The notes under the pieces were generated by a model. That model did not search any database and had not been told where the DNA came from. It saw only the letters and a list, made by a program, of their open reading frames with translations. A stretch of DNA of 64,000 nt from Neoalteromonas flava. GTDB taxonomy: Bacteria; Pseudomonadota; Gammaproteobacteria; Enterobacterales; Alteromonadaceae. The stretch spans positions 372,001 to 436,000 of the forward strand of contig NZ_PEAX01000002.1 of NCBI RefSeq assembly GCF_002807685.1, given 5' to 3'. Position numbers and translations under genes: made by a program. Shown here piece by piece: positions 47,758-58,100 of this stretch (the stretch's first letter is position 1; the number at the start of each line of letters is the position of its first letter).

Positions 47758-49726
47758 ATGCGTGCATTGAATTTATCTGCTAAAGCGCACTTTGCAATAC
47801 TACATACAGTGCTACTTGGATTGCTGGTTTTATTATCTGGCTGTGGTTCAACCCCAAACACAGCGAGCCGTTTGCCTGTGCCAGAGATCAATCAGCCGGT
47901 CGATGTTGAGCAAAATGAAATGCTCACTGCTGAGGCACTGATTGACCTGGCTAGAGAAACTGCGGCGATTGAGGCAGAAGGAGGTCCACTGAATGCAACA
48001 GCGACCGACTACTTATTACAGGCAGCAGACTTGTATAAAACGCAACAGCAATGTGACCGAGCATTGACCCTGTTACATGCTTTAAAACCCTCGATTACTG
48101 ACGTGTATCGCGCTAAATTCAATCTAATCTTAGCGACCTGCGCAGGTCGTAATGATTTAACTCTGGAAGCACGTTTAAACCTTCTTCAAACCTACTCAAA
48201 TGACGCAGCATTGAGCGCGCAACAACAGCAATTGTTGGCTCAAACCTATGCACAAGAAGGTCTGTGGGTCGATGCTGCCGCAGCGCTAGCTCGCCAATCA
48301 ATAGTTTCTGAAGAGGACAACCAACTAATTTGGCAGTGGCTGAATAAAGTACCCGCAGAACAACAGTATCAATGGTTGAACCAACGTAACGGTAATGTGC
48401 TGCACCCATGGTTAACTGTAGCCGCGATGCTGCGTGAGTACGGTGCTGACCCAGAGCGTCTCTTTCAAACCTTTCAGCAGTTTGTGATCAATAATTCTGA
48501 ACATCCAATAGCCCTATATCCACCCGCCGAACTAGTAAATGGTATACAAGTGCAGAAGGCTAATATTAAGCGCGTAGCAGTGCTGTTGCCGTTTGGTGGG
48601 CGTTTAGCTAACCAAGCACTGGCAATTAAACAGGGGATCGTTGCTGCGTATGTTCAACATCAGCAAACGTTAACTCCGGATAATGAGCCGATAGATCTCC
48701 GATTTGTTGATTCCGAAACGTTAACCGCAGAGGTGGTAGCTGAGCAGCTGAGCGATATAGACATTGTTTTAGGTCCATTGTTGCGTGAAGAGATTGTACG
48801 TATTGAGCCACTATTGCCCGCATCTACAACCTTGTTGGCGCTCAATCGGGTTACTGAAAGCCTTGAGATATCTTCTGCTGAAGCCCCATTATTAGCTGAA
48901 CCGTTGCCCAGTGACATCGCCACCACCAGCGAACAAGCTGCTGAGCAGGTGTTACAAGAGCACTATTTCTTCGCCCTAGCACCCGAAGATGAAGCGCAGC
49001 AGTTAGCACTACATATATTCAATCAAGGATATCGCGCGCCAGTTATGGTGCACTCACAAGACAGTGTTAATCAACGCATGGCGGCTGCGTTTTTAAGTCA
49101 ATGGCGAAAACTCAATCAACTGACAGACAATCAGGGCATTACAGTGGTCAGTTATGACAGCATTAACAGTATGCGTGATGGTATCGCCAGCGCATTAGAT
49201 GTTGCTCAGAGTAAAAGCCGGATCAATCAGCTGGAAAGTATTTTAATCCCTGAGCTGTATAATGTGCCTCGCAACCGACGTGATATCGATGCCATTATTG
49301 CCTTTTCGAGCCCCGACCAAACAGAGTTACTCAATCCGGTTATTGAAGCCAGTCTCAGTCCTTTTACTGACAAAGATGTGCCCGTTTATGTAACGTCACG
49401 CAGTATTCGTTTTGATAGCAGTAAAAATTTACTTCGAGATTTACAAAACATTCACTTTATTGATATGCCTTGGATGATGCCGAATTCAGAATGGCAAGAA
49501 TTAGCAAGTGAATACACTATGCTTTACCCAAATCAGCGTGAATCATTAAAACGCCTGTTTGCGCTTGGCTACGATGCATTCCAAAAGATGCACGTAATGC
49601 GGCATATGGCTGTGGTCCCACAATTGAGTGATTATGGCCTTACCGGCCGCTTACACCTTAATAGTGAGAATGAAGTTGTAAGAGAGTTACCACTTGCCAT
49701 CATTGATAACGAACAGGTTCGAGTGA

Positions 49727-49743
<17 letters not shown>
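47758..49743 (+). CDS. lpoA: Penicillin-binding protein activator LpoA
   Basis: LpoA is an outer-membrane lipoprotein that reaches through the periplasm to activate PBP1A. The 661-residue protein has a lipobox (LLGLLVLLSGC), a TPR-like helical N-terminal half (about 40-260), and a C-terminal domain like periplasmic binding proteins (VAVLLPFGGRLANQALAIKQGI, VLGPLLREEIVRIEP, DAIIAFSSPDQ). ATG 47758 is used; an in-frame TTG at 47749 would add three residues. It leads the operon lpoA-yraN-diaA-dolP, whose genes overlap or lie within three bases. Confidence 0.94.
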
Positions 49744-50685
<942 letters not shown>

Positions 50686-50687
50686 GC

Positions 50688-51278
50688 ATGCGTGACATCA
50701 AAAAGTACTCGTTCTTGAGTGTAGTCTTAGCACTAACACTATTGACCCAAAGTGGTTGTACGATTTTAGCGGTAGGCGCCGCAGGAACAGTTGCTGCGGT
50801 GAGCGCTAATGACCGCCGCACTGTTGGTACGCAACTCGACGACACAACCATTCAAGGTCGCGTTGCGTTTCAGCTCGCTCAAGTCGAAGCACTGCGCGAA
50901 CAAGCCAACATTCAAGTGAATGTATACAATTCAGTTGTACTACTTACTGGCCAGGCTCCTACTGAAGCGCTGCGCCAAATGGCGATCGATGCGACTCAGA
51001 AAGTCGAAAATATCAGTAAGATCCACAATCAAATTCGAGTTGGGCAACCGATTGGCGCAACCACTCAAGCGAATGATATTTGGTTAGCCAATAAGATCAG
51101 AGCCAAATTCATCACCGATGAGCGAGTACCAACACTCAACGTTTCGGTAATTGCTGAGAATGGTGAGATCTTTTTAATGGGGCGCTTATCGACTTTGGAA
51201 GCTAATGCTGCTGTCGACATTGCTCGCAACGTGGATGGGGTAAATAAGGTTATCCGCGCTTTTGATTTAAAGTCCTAA
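50688..51278 (+). CDS. dolP: Outer-membrane lipoprotein DolP (YraP), two BON domains
   Basis: DolP is a lipoprotein with two BON domains that helps outer-membrane integrity and BAM function. The 196-residue protein has a lipobox (ALTLLTQSGC), BON1 at about 45-115 (TTIQGRVAFQLAQV, NIQVNVYNSVVLLTGQAP), and BON2 at about 125-195 (WLANKIRAKFITDERVPTLNVSVIAENGEIFLMGRL). It starts two bases after diaA. A hairpin with 9-bp arms lies 23 bases downstream. Confidence 0.93.
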   Translation: MRDIKKYSFLSVVLALTLLTQSGCTILAVGAAGTVAAVSANDRRTVGTQLDDTTIQGRVAFQLAQVEALREQANIQVNVYNSVVLLTGQAPTEALRQMAIDATQKVENISKIHNQIRVGQPIGATTQANDIWLANKIRAKFITDERVPTLNVSVIAENGEIFLMGRLSTLEANAAVDIARNVDGVNKVIRAFDLKS

Positions 51279-51301
51279 AGAATAGATTTCGGTCCAAATA
51301 A

Positions 51302-51337
51302 GCGCTCTGCATTGATTAATTCAATTAAGCAGAGCGC
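51302..51337 (+). terminator. Hairpin after dolP
   Basis: Perfect 9-bp stem GCGCTCTGC (51302-51310) / GCAGAGCGC (51329-51337), with an inner ATTGA/TCAAT stem. No T-run follows, so it may be a factor-dependent stop or RNA 3' end rather than a classical terminator. Confidence 0.5.
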
Positions 51338-51371
51338 GAACCAGCGGACTGCGCTTTTCGCGCTGTACAAG

Positions 51372-51890
51372 TTAACGTTTGTAAAGCGCTTCCAAAGTCA
51401 CTGACGCCAAAGCATGGGCATTTACCATAAAGCCTGCAACCGCAGAAGATGCCCCTTCAGGGATCTCAAGAACATCACTCAATGCAAACACGGTAAACTG
51501 ATAGCGATGGGCAATGTGCCCCTCAGGCGGACAAGCACCGCCAAAACCTACCGTGCCATAATCATTGATCTTTTGAAAACTTCCAGCTGGAAGATTAGCT
51601 GAATCGCTACTGCCTGCGCCCGTAGCAAGTTCAGTTACATCAGCGGGAATATTAATCAGTTGCCAATGCCAAAATCCACTACCGGTTGGCGCATCTGGGT
51701 CGTAGCAAAACACTGCGTAGGCTTTAGTGCCTTCTGGCGCACCTTCCCAGGCTAGATGAGGAGAAGTATTCTCACCATCGCCACCAAACACATCGGCTTC
51801 ATGCTTTTTACTCATAAATTCGCCGTGTGCAATATCATTGCTACGTATGGACATCGTGCCAGGCATAATGGATTTCAATAATGTTGTCAT
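51372..51890 (-). CDS. YbhB/YbcL family (PEBP-like, Raf kinase inhibitor-like) protein
   Basis: A 172-residue phosphatidylethanolamine-binding-like protein. MKSx-type start MTTLLKSIMPGTMSIRSND, the ligand pocket motifs GDGENTSPHLAWEGAPEGTKAYAVFCYDPDAP, FWHWQLINIP, and GACPPEGHIAHRYQFTVFALS are characteristic. Bacterial members are cytoplasmic or periplasmic with unclear roles. An AGGAG box is located a few bases before ATG 51890. It lies downstream of arcB on the same strand with 274 bases between. Confidence 0.92.
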   Translation of the reverse strand: MTTLLKSIMPGTMSIRSNDIAHGEFMSKKHEADVFGGDGENTSPHLAWEGAPEGTKAYAVFCYDPDAPTGSGFWHWQLINIPADVTELATGAGSSDSANLPAGSFQKINDYGTVGFGGACPPEGHIAHRYQFTVFALSDVLEIPEGASSAVAGFMVNAHALASVTLEALYKR

Positions 51891-51980
51891 AATAGATTCT
51901 CCTTATTATCACTGCTTATACCTATTGATAGGGAAAAAGCGGCCAATATTCATGCCTTCAGACAGGCTAACAACTTTGCG

Positions 51981-52127
51981 TTAACTGAAATAAACAACAA
52001 CACTAGCACAAAGCAACAATATAGCTATGTAAGGCAGTGGCGATTGGTACCAACGTAGAGGCTGTCGCGACTGCACTAGAGCCAGCTCAGGATCTCCACT
52101 TTGCGCGGGCAAAAATGGCAGCAGCAA
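51981..52127 (-). CDS. Putative 48-aa tail-anchored protein downstream of arcB
   Basis: A 48-codon frame from TTG 52127 to TAA 51981, in the spacer between arcB and the PEBP gene. The first half is polar (LLPFLPAQSGDPELALVQSR) and the end is a membrane helix (YIAILLLCASVVVYFS), so it would be a C-terminally anchored protein. Start and reality are uncertain: there is no good ribosome binding site, and a short unrelated ATG frame overlaps. No homologue is recalled. Confidence 0.3.
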   Translation of the reverse strand: MLLPFLPAQSGDPELALVQSRQPLRWYQSPLPYIAILLLCASVVVYFS

Positions 52128-52164
52128 GAACTAATCGCTTCCCCATCAATAAATTCCTTTTATA

Positions 52165-54513
52165 TCAATCTTCTATGGTTTGTTCGTTAAGCCAGTCGTT
52201 GAGCATTACCATATCCTTGTGCACTGCTTCTTGCAGTTCCTCTACCCAGTCTTGGACATTTTGCCACCATGCAGGGTGGTCACCTTGTTGAATTTGATTC
52301 GCAATTCGTTGCACCCGAGCCAGTCCTACTGAACCCGCAGCCCCTTTAATTTTATGGGCTTGCGCACAAACTTCTGATTTCTCGTCAGCACTTAAACTCA
52401 ATTGCAGTATTTCCATATATTCCGGCATTTTTTCTTGGAATACTTTGACGCTAGTGCGCACCATGTCCTCACCAATAGTATCCACGAGCATCTGCAATAA
52501 ATCCAAGTCAAGCACATTGCCCAGATCTTTGTTGGGTTTTGCTGTTGAGTTTGCTCGGTTGGTTGCACCTGGAGAATAATCAAACAAGGCGTTGAAAACC
52601 TCTATCACCCGGCTTTTCTTTAACGGCTTTGCGATAATGTCGTCCATGCCATTTTCTAAATATTCCTCACGTTTCTTAATCACATTGGCGGTTAACGCAA
52701 CGATAGGAGTTTGCATGACCAAATCTTCTTCGTGCAGTGTTTTGGCCACTTCAAAACCATTCATGTCGGGTAATTGAATGTCTAACAGGATGAGGTCATA
52801 GGTATTCTCACGGGCCTTATCAATCGCTTCTTGGCCAGTCATTGCCACATCGACAGTTTGCCCTAGCTTTTCAAGTAGTGCCTTGGCAACCATCACATTC
52901 AACTCAATATCTTCAACTAATAAAATGTGTAACTTATCAACTTTCAATGATTCTAGCTGCACAGGCTTTGTTGAGATGGCAACAGGTAATTCAACTTCAA
53001 AACAAGAACCATGACCCACTTCAGAATGCACGGTAATTTTACCGCTCATTAAGTCCACCATTTGCTTACAAATGGCCAAGCCAATACCGGTTCCTGTGGC
53101 GGTTTGATGATCAGGGTGGTCAACTTGATAGTACATCGCAAAAATCTTATCCAGCTCCTCCTGCGGGATCCCAACCCCAGTGTCTTCAATAACAAACTTA
53201 ACCAGAGAAACCCCTTGTTCAGGTAAGGTCGCCGAAACTGTAAGAGCTACTCGCCCTCGGGGCGTAAACTTAACTGCGTTAAACATGATATTCCATAACA
53301 CTTGGCGCAGTCGGGTGCCATCCACTTCAATAAGCGTTGGTAGAGGTTCTTTTATTTCCCAAACGAAATCTAACCCCTTGTCAGCCGCCAGCAAGCGAAT
53401 AATGCTGCCCAGTTCGTCAGTAAACTCATGCAAAGATACGGTCTTTAAGGATAATTCCAGCTTGTCACGATCAAGTCGGTCTAAATCAATAATATCGTTG
53501 AAAATATTGCCCAAAGTGATAGCACTGGCATAGATCGTACTTACCCAGTTAAATTGCTCCTTGCTCAACTCTGTGTCGCGCAACATGCGACTTAAGCCGA
53601 CAATACCGTTTAACGGAGTGCGCAGTTCATGGCTGATCGTCGCAATAAAGCGGGTTTTATCCTTGCTGGCTTTCGCCGCCTTGCTTTCAGCCTGCTTACG
53701 CTCAGTCATATCGCGCCCAAATGCTAAAAGCCCAAGACGATTCCCTTCGTTGTCAAAAAAGGGCACTTTCCGCATTTCAAAGTAACGATGACGACCATCT
53801 GCGAATCGTAACCAGAGTTCTTCAGTAATACTGGCGTTACTCTCAAGTACTTCATGATCACTGGCCACGACTTGCTTGGCGAGGTCTTCTTCATAAACGT
53901 CGTGGGGTGTCAAACCCAGTAATTCGTCTTGCGTCTTACCGGTTAATTGCTCTGCTACACGGTTACATCCGGCGAAACGCCCTTCTTCATTGCGGTAGTA
54001 AATCAAATCGGGAGATGCATCGATAATCGAACGTAGCAATGTCGATAAACGGCGCGCTTGCAGTTCTTGCTCAGACTTATCTCTAATTTCCTTTTCCAAT
54101 TCAACAAACACAGTTTCGCGTTCCAGTTGAGCCGCTTTACGCTGCTCTATTTCATGATTCAACTGACGTATATTGTTTTGCAGTTCGCGATTGAGAAACA
54201 CGTCTTCTTCGCGCAGTTTCTCCATTTGCTGCACAAGGTCTTGCAAATCAGTTCTTGAGTGTTCCAGATGCTTCACTAATTCACTAAAAAAGTATAACAC
54301 CCACGGTGCGCTGAGCATGGTCAGTACGATAGCACTGATAAAGTCATCCGGTTCAATCGAACTATTTAAACTGACCCGAATGATATAGGAACCGCCAATG
54401 GTAAAAACGAGGCTACCCAAGACAAATAGAATACTTAACTTAATGGTGCCAATGCGCTCTACAAATTGAGCAAAGCGAATAGCCCAGGAATCTTTTGAAG
54501 GTTGTTGTTGCAT
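52165..54513 (-). CDS. arcB: Aerobic respiration control sensor kinase ArcB
   Basis: ArcB is the tripartite sensor of respiratory redox state and phosphorylates ArcA under low oxygen. The 782-residue protein (E. coli 778) has two N-terminal membrane helices (about 20-80), a coiled coil (90-150), a PAS domain (165-280), H295 in TISHELRTPLNGIVGLSR, an ATPase domain (TGTGIGLAI), a receiver with LILLDIQLPDMNG, and an HPt with AQAHKIKGAAGSVGLARV. C183 in FAGCNRVAEQLTGK equals E. coli Cys180, but the Cys241 position is Tyr244 (GRHRYFEMRKVP). arcA is outside the window. arcB diverges from gltB here, which resembles the E. coli neighbourhood. Confidence 0.96.
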   Translation of the reverse strand: MQQQPSKDSWAIRFAQFVERIGTIKLSILFVLGSLVFTIGGSYIIRVSLNSSIEPDDFISAIVLTMLSAPWVLYFFSELVKHLEHSRTDLQDLVQQMEKLREEDVFLNRELQNNIRQLNHEIEQRKAAQLERETVFVELEKEIRDKSEQELQARRLSTLLRSIIDASPDLIYYRNEEGRFAGCNRVAEQLTGKTQDELLGLTPHDVYEEDLAKQVVASDHEVLESNASITEELWLRFADGRHRYFEMRKVPFFDNEGNRLGLLAFGRDMTERKQAESKAAKASKDKTRFIATISHELRTPLNGIVGLSRMLRDTELSKEQFNWVSTIYASAITLGNIFNDIIDLDRLDRDKLELSLKTVSLHEFTDELGSIIRLLAADKGLDFVWEIKEPLPTLIEVDGTRLRQVLWNIMFNAVKFTPRGRVALTVSATLPEQGVSLVKFVIEDTGVGIPQEELDKIFAMYYQVDHPDHQTATGTGIGLAICKQMVDLMSGKITVHSEVGHGSCFEVELPVAISTKPVQLESLKVDKLHILLVEDIELNVMVAKALLEKLGQTVDVAMTGQEAIDKARENTYDLILLDIQLPDMNGFEVAKTLHEEDLVMQTPIVALTANVIKKREEYLENGMDDIIAKPLKKSRVIEVFNALFDYSPGATNRANSTAKPNKDLGNVLDLDLLQMLVDTIGEDMVRTSVKVFQEKMPEYMEILQLSLSADEKSEVCAQAHKIKGAAGSVGLARVQRIANQIQQGDHPAWWQNVQDWVEELQEAVHKDMVMLNDWLNEQTIED

Positions 54514-55126
54514 GCAAATGATCGTTTTGATTCAGCGATATCTGCATGTTACCAGCATTAAGCTGAGTTGTTAGCCTCTACTCACTGTCTATTTAAGGTA
54601 TTTTTTATGCCACGGGATTCATACCCAGTTAACCACACACCTACAATGCATAAAAATTCACAATAATACTGATATTTTGCATTTTTATGCTCTACCCCGT
54701 ATTCGATTGAGTCTTTGTTCAGGTTTGTAAACTGGATGTTAACACCCTGCAAAGCGCGTTTAATCAGCCTAATTTAGGAGTAAATTAGTTGCATATGCAA
54801 CTGTTGTAATAAATATATAAACCCATGTTTTAATTACGTTTATAATTATTTCATTCGAAGTAATCCGATTAACCGAGAAACTCCAATTGATTTTCCCGCT
54901 GGACACGGGTATTTTGTTTCGTCCGCAGTATATAAAAATGAATAAAAATGCGGTTCAATAGGGCCTGTATCCTCACAAGTACAACGACAGTAATACAATA
55001 CAAACACGCAGTTCTAACATAGCCACAAAGAGGTCTATGCTGTGCTAGCGTGCTTAATAATGTGTGCTTGATCTGCCCTCTTATCGTTGCATTTGGCACG
55101 CTAAGAAAAGCAATAGGAGTTTTGGA
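54514..55126. other. Long divergent control region between arcB and gltB
   Basis: 613 AT-rich bases with no supported gene. It holds a palindrome at 54787-54802 and 10-bp inverted repeat arms GCATAAAAAT (54648-54657) and ATTTTTATGC (54681-54690). A promoter-like TTGCAT followed after 18 bases by ATATAT lies next to the palindrome, about 300 bases before gltB, so a long leader is possible. A frame beginning at 55064 just extends gltB upstream. Confidence 0.6.
54787..54802. promoter_or_regulatory. Perfect 16-bp palindrome upstream of gltB
   Basis: AGTTGCATATGCAACT is its own reverse complement. It lies 325 bases before gltB and 274 bases from arcB, overlapping a possible -35 element. A dimeric regulator of glutamate synthase or arcB is possible; E. 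coli gltB is controlled by Lrp, but this is not an evident Lrp consensus. Confidence 0.5.
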
Positions 55127-58100
55127 ATGAGTTTATATAATCCTGCTGATTCACGGGATAACTGCGGATTTGGCCTTATCGCCCATGTGCAAGGTGAGGC
55201 GAGTCACCGACTTATCACCACGGCGATCGAAGGGCTAGATCGTATGCAACACCGCGGTGGGATCGCAGCAGATGGTAAAACGGGTGATGGCTGTGGGCTC
55301 TTGTTGCAAAAACCCGATTCGTTTTTTCAAGCGATTGCAGAGGACAACGGTTGGCGTTTGAGTAAAAAATATGGTGTAGGTACCATATTTTTTAGTCAGA
55401 ACAATGACCTTCGTGAGCGCGCTCGCAAGGTTATCGAAGAAGAATTAACCAAAGAAACGCTTGCCGTAGCCGGTTGGCGCCAAGTGCCCGTCGACCATAG
55501 TGTATTGGGTGATCTTGCGAAAACAGGGGTTCCTCAAATTGAGCAAGTGTTTGTTAATGCACCTCCTGGCTGGCGTAAACGTGATCTAGAGCGACGCTTA
55601 TTTATGATCCGCCGTAGGGTCGAAAAGCAGCTAACCGATGATCCGGATTTTTATGTTGCTTGCTTATCTGCTCTGGTAACCATCTACAAAGGGCTTGTAA
55701 TGCCCTGTGATTTGCCTAAGTTTTATTTAGATTTAGCGGACCCCCGCATGGCTAGTGCCATTTGCGTGTTTCACCAACGATTTTCTACCAATACCTTGCC
55801 GAAGTGGCCTTTGGCACAACCATTCAGATTCCTTGCTCATAATGGCGAAATTAACACCATTAAAGGCAATCGGGATTGGGCTATGGCGCGCACAGCAAAG
55901 TTTGCGACGCCATTGATCCCAGATTTGAAAGATGCTGCCCCCTTTGTGAATACTGAAGGGTCGGACTCCAGTTCGTTAGATAACATGCTGGAATTGTTCT
56001 TGGCTGGTGGTATGGATTTATTCCGGGCTATGCGTTTATTGGTGCCCCCCGCCTATCAGAACAACAAAACTATGGATCTTGAACTGCGGGCTTTTTACGA
56101 GTTTAACTCAATGCACATGGAGCCATGGGACGGACCGGCCGGTATAGTATTGACCAATGGTCGTCACGTCGCCTGTAATTTGGATCGCAATGGCCTGCGT
56201 CCTGCACGTTATGTGATCACCGATGACGGCTTCATAACACTCGCTTCAGAAGTAGGAATTTGGGATTACGCCCCTGAATCCGTGATAGAAAAAGGTCGGG
56301 TTGGGCCTGGTGAAATGCTGGCGGTAGATACTTACACTGGCAAAATCATGCGCTCGGCTGAAATAGATGACGACCTAAAAAGCCGACACCCGTATCAAGA
56401 ATGGCTAACTAAGCATATACGCCGTCTCACACCAATAGAACAAATGGATGCCGGGTTGATTGGTAAACGCGTGTTTGATGACGACGCCATCGCAACCTAT
56501 CACAAACTGTTTAATTACAGTTATGAAGAGATCCAGCAAATAATAAAAGTTCTTGCCAAAGATGGCCAGGAAGCGGTGGGTTCTATGGGTGATGATACGC
56601 CAATGGCAGTCATGTCATCGCGCCAACGGATCCTCTATGACTACTTCCGCCAACAATTTGCCCAAGTAACCAATCCTCCAATTGATTCATTGCGGGAAAA
56701 CCACGTAATGTCACTCGCAACCTGTATTGGTCGCGAGCAAAACGTTTTCAGTGAAACCAGCGGATATGCTGACCGGGTATTATTTGAATCCCCCGTGCTG
56801 ATGTATACGGATCTGAAGCAGCTTAGAGAGTTCAATCCAGAGAACTATTATTCTGAAGTTGTCGATATTAACTACGCCCCCGAGGAAGGTCTGAAAAAAG
56901 CCATTGAACGTATTTGTGGCGAAGTTGAATACCTGGTGAAGCAAAAGCATGCTGCGTTTGTAATCCTGTCAGACCGTCATATCAAACCGAACCGTATTCC
57001 AGTTCCTGCGGCCATGGCAGTAGGTGCAGTGCATCAACGCTTGGTGGCCAAGCAATTACGTTGTGACGCTAATATCGTGGTGGAAACCGGCAGTGTGCGT
57101 GACCCGCATCATTTTGCTGTGCTAATTGGACTAGGCGCGACAGCGATATATCCGTTTTTGGCCTATGAAACCATCGAGCAAATGGCCGAACACAAAGAAT
57201 TTGACATTCCTGTATTAGACGCTGTGTTGAATTACCGCAAAGGGATCAACAAAGGTCTATACAAGATCATGTCAAAAATGGGTATTAGCACCATTGCCAG
57301 TTACCGCAGTTCTAAATTATTTGAGGCGGTTGGCATTAATCGCAGTGTCATGGACTTATGTTTTAAAGGCGTTACTAGTCGGATCCAGGGCGCAAGCTTT
57401 GAAGATTTCGAACAAGACACCTTAAATCTCGCCCGCATTGCTTGGTTAAAACGCAAAAAACTGTCTCATGGTGGATTGCTAAAATATGTCCACGATGGCG
57501 AATACCATGCTTACAACCCTGATGTGGTACAAAGCCTACAAAAGGCGGTTAAAACTGGTGACTATGACGATTATAAAGTATACGCGAACTTAGTTAATCA
57601 GCGCGCGCCTGCACATCTGCGTGACTTGTTTGGACTTACCAGTTCACTTGAGCCGATTGACGTTAGCGAAGTAGAACCTGCCGAGCATTTATTTCCACGC
57701 TTTGACAGCGCAGCCATGTCGATTGGCGCATTGAGCCCAGAGGCGCATGAAGCATTAGCTATTGCGATGAACAGGCTCGGCGGTAATTCAAACTCGGGAG
57801 AAGGCGGTGAAGATCCGGCTCGTTTTAACACTGAGCGCAACTCAAAGATAAAACAAGTTGCTTCCGGGCGCTTTGGTGTAACACCGCATTATTTAGTCAA
57901 TGCGAGTGTCATTCAGATCAAAGTAGCACAAGGCGCAAAACCGGGTGAAGGCGGGCAATTACCCGGTGATAAGGTCAATAAATACATCGCCGAGTTGCGT
58001 TACTCGGTGCCAGGGGTAACCTTAATTTCTCCTCCACCGCATCACGATATATATTCAATCGAGGACTTAGCTCAGCTAATTTTTGATTTGAAGCAAGTGA

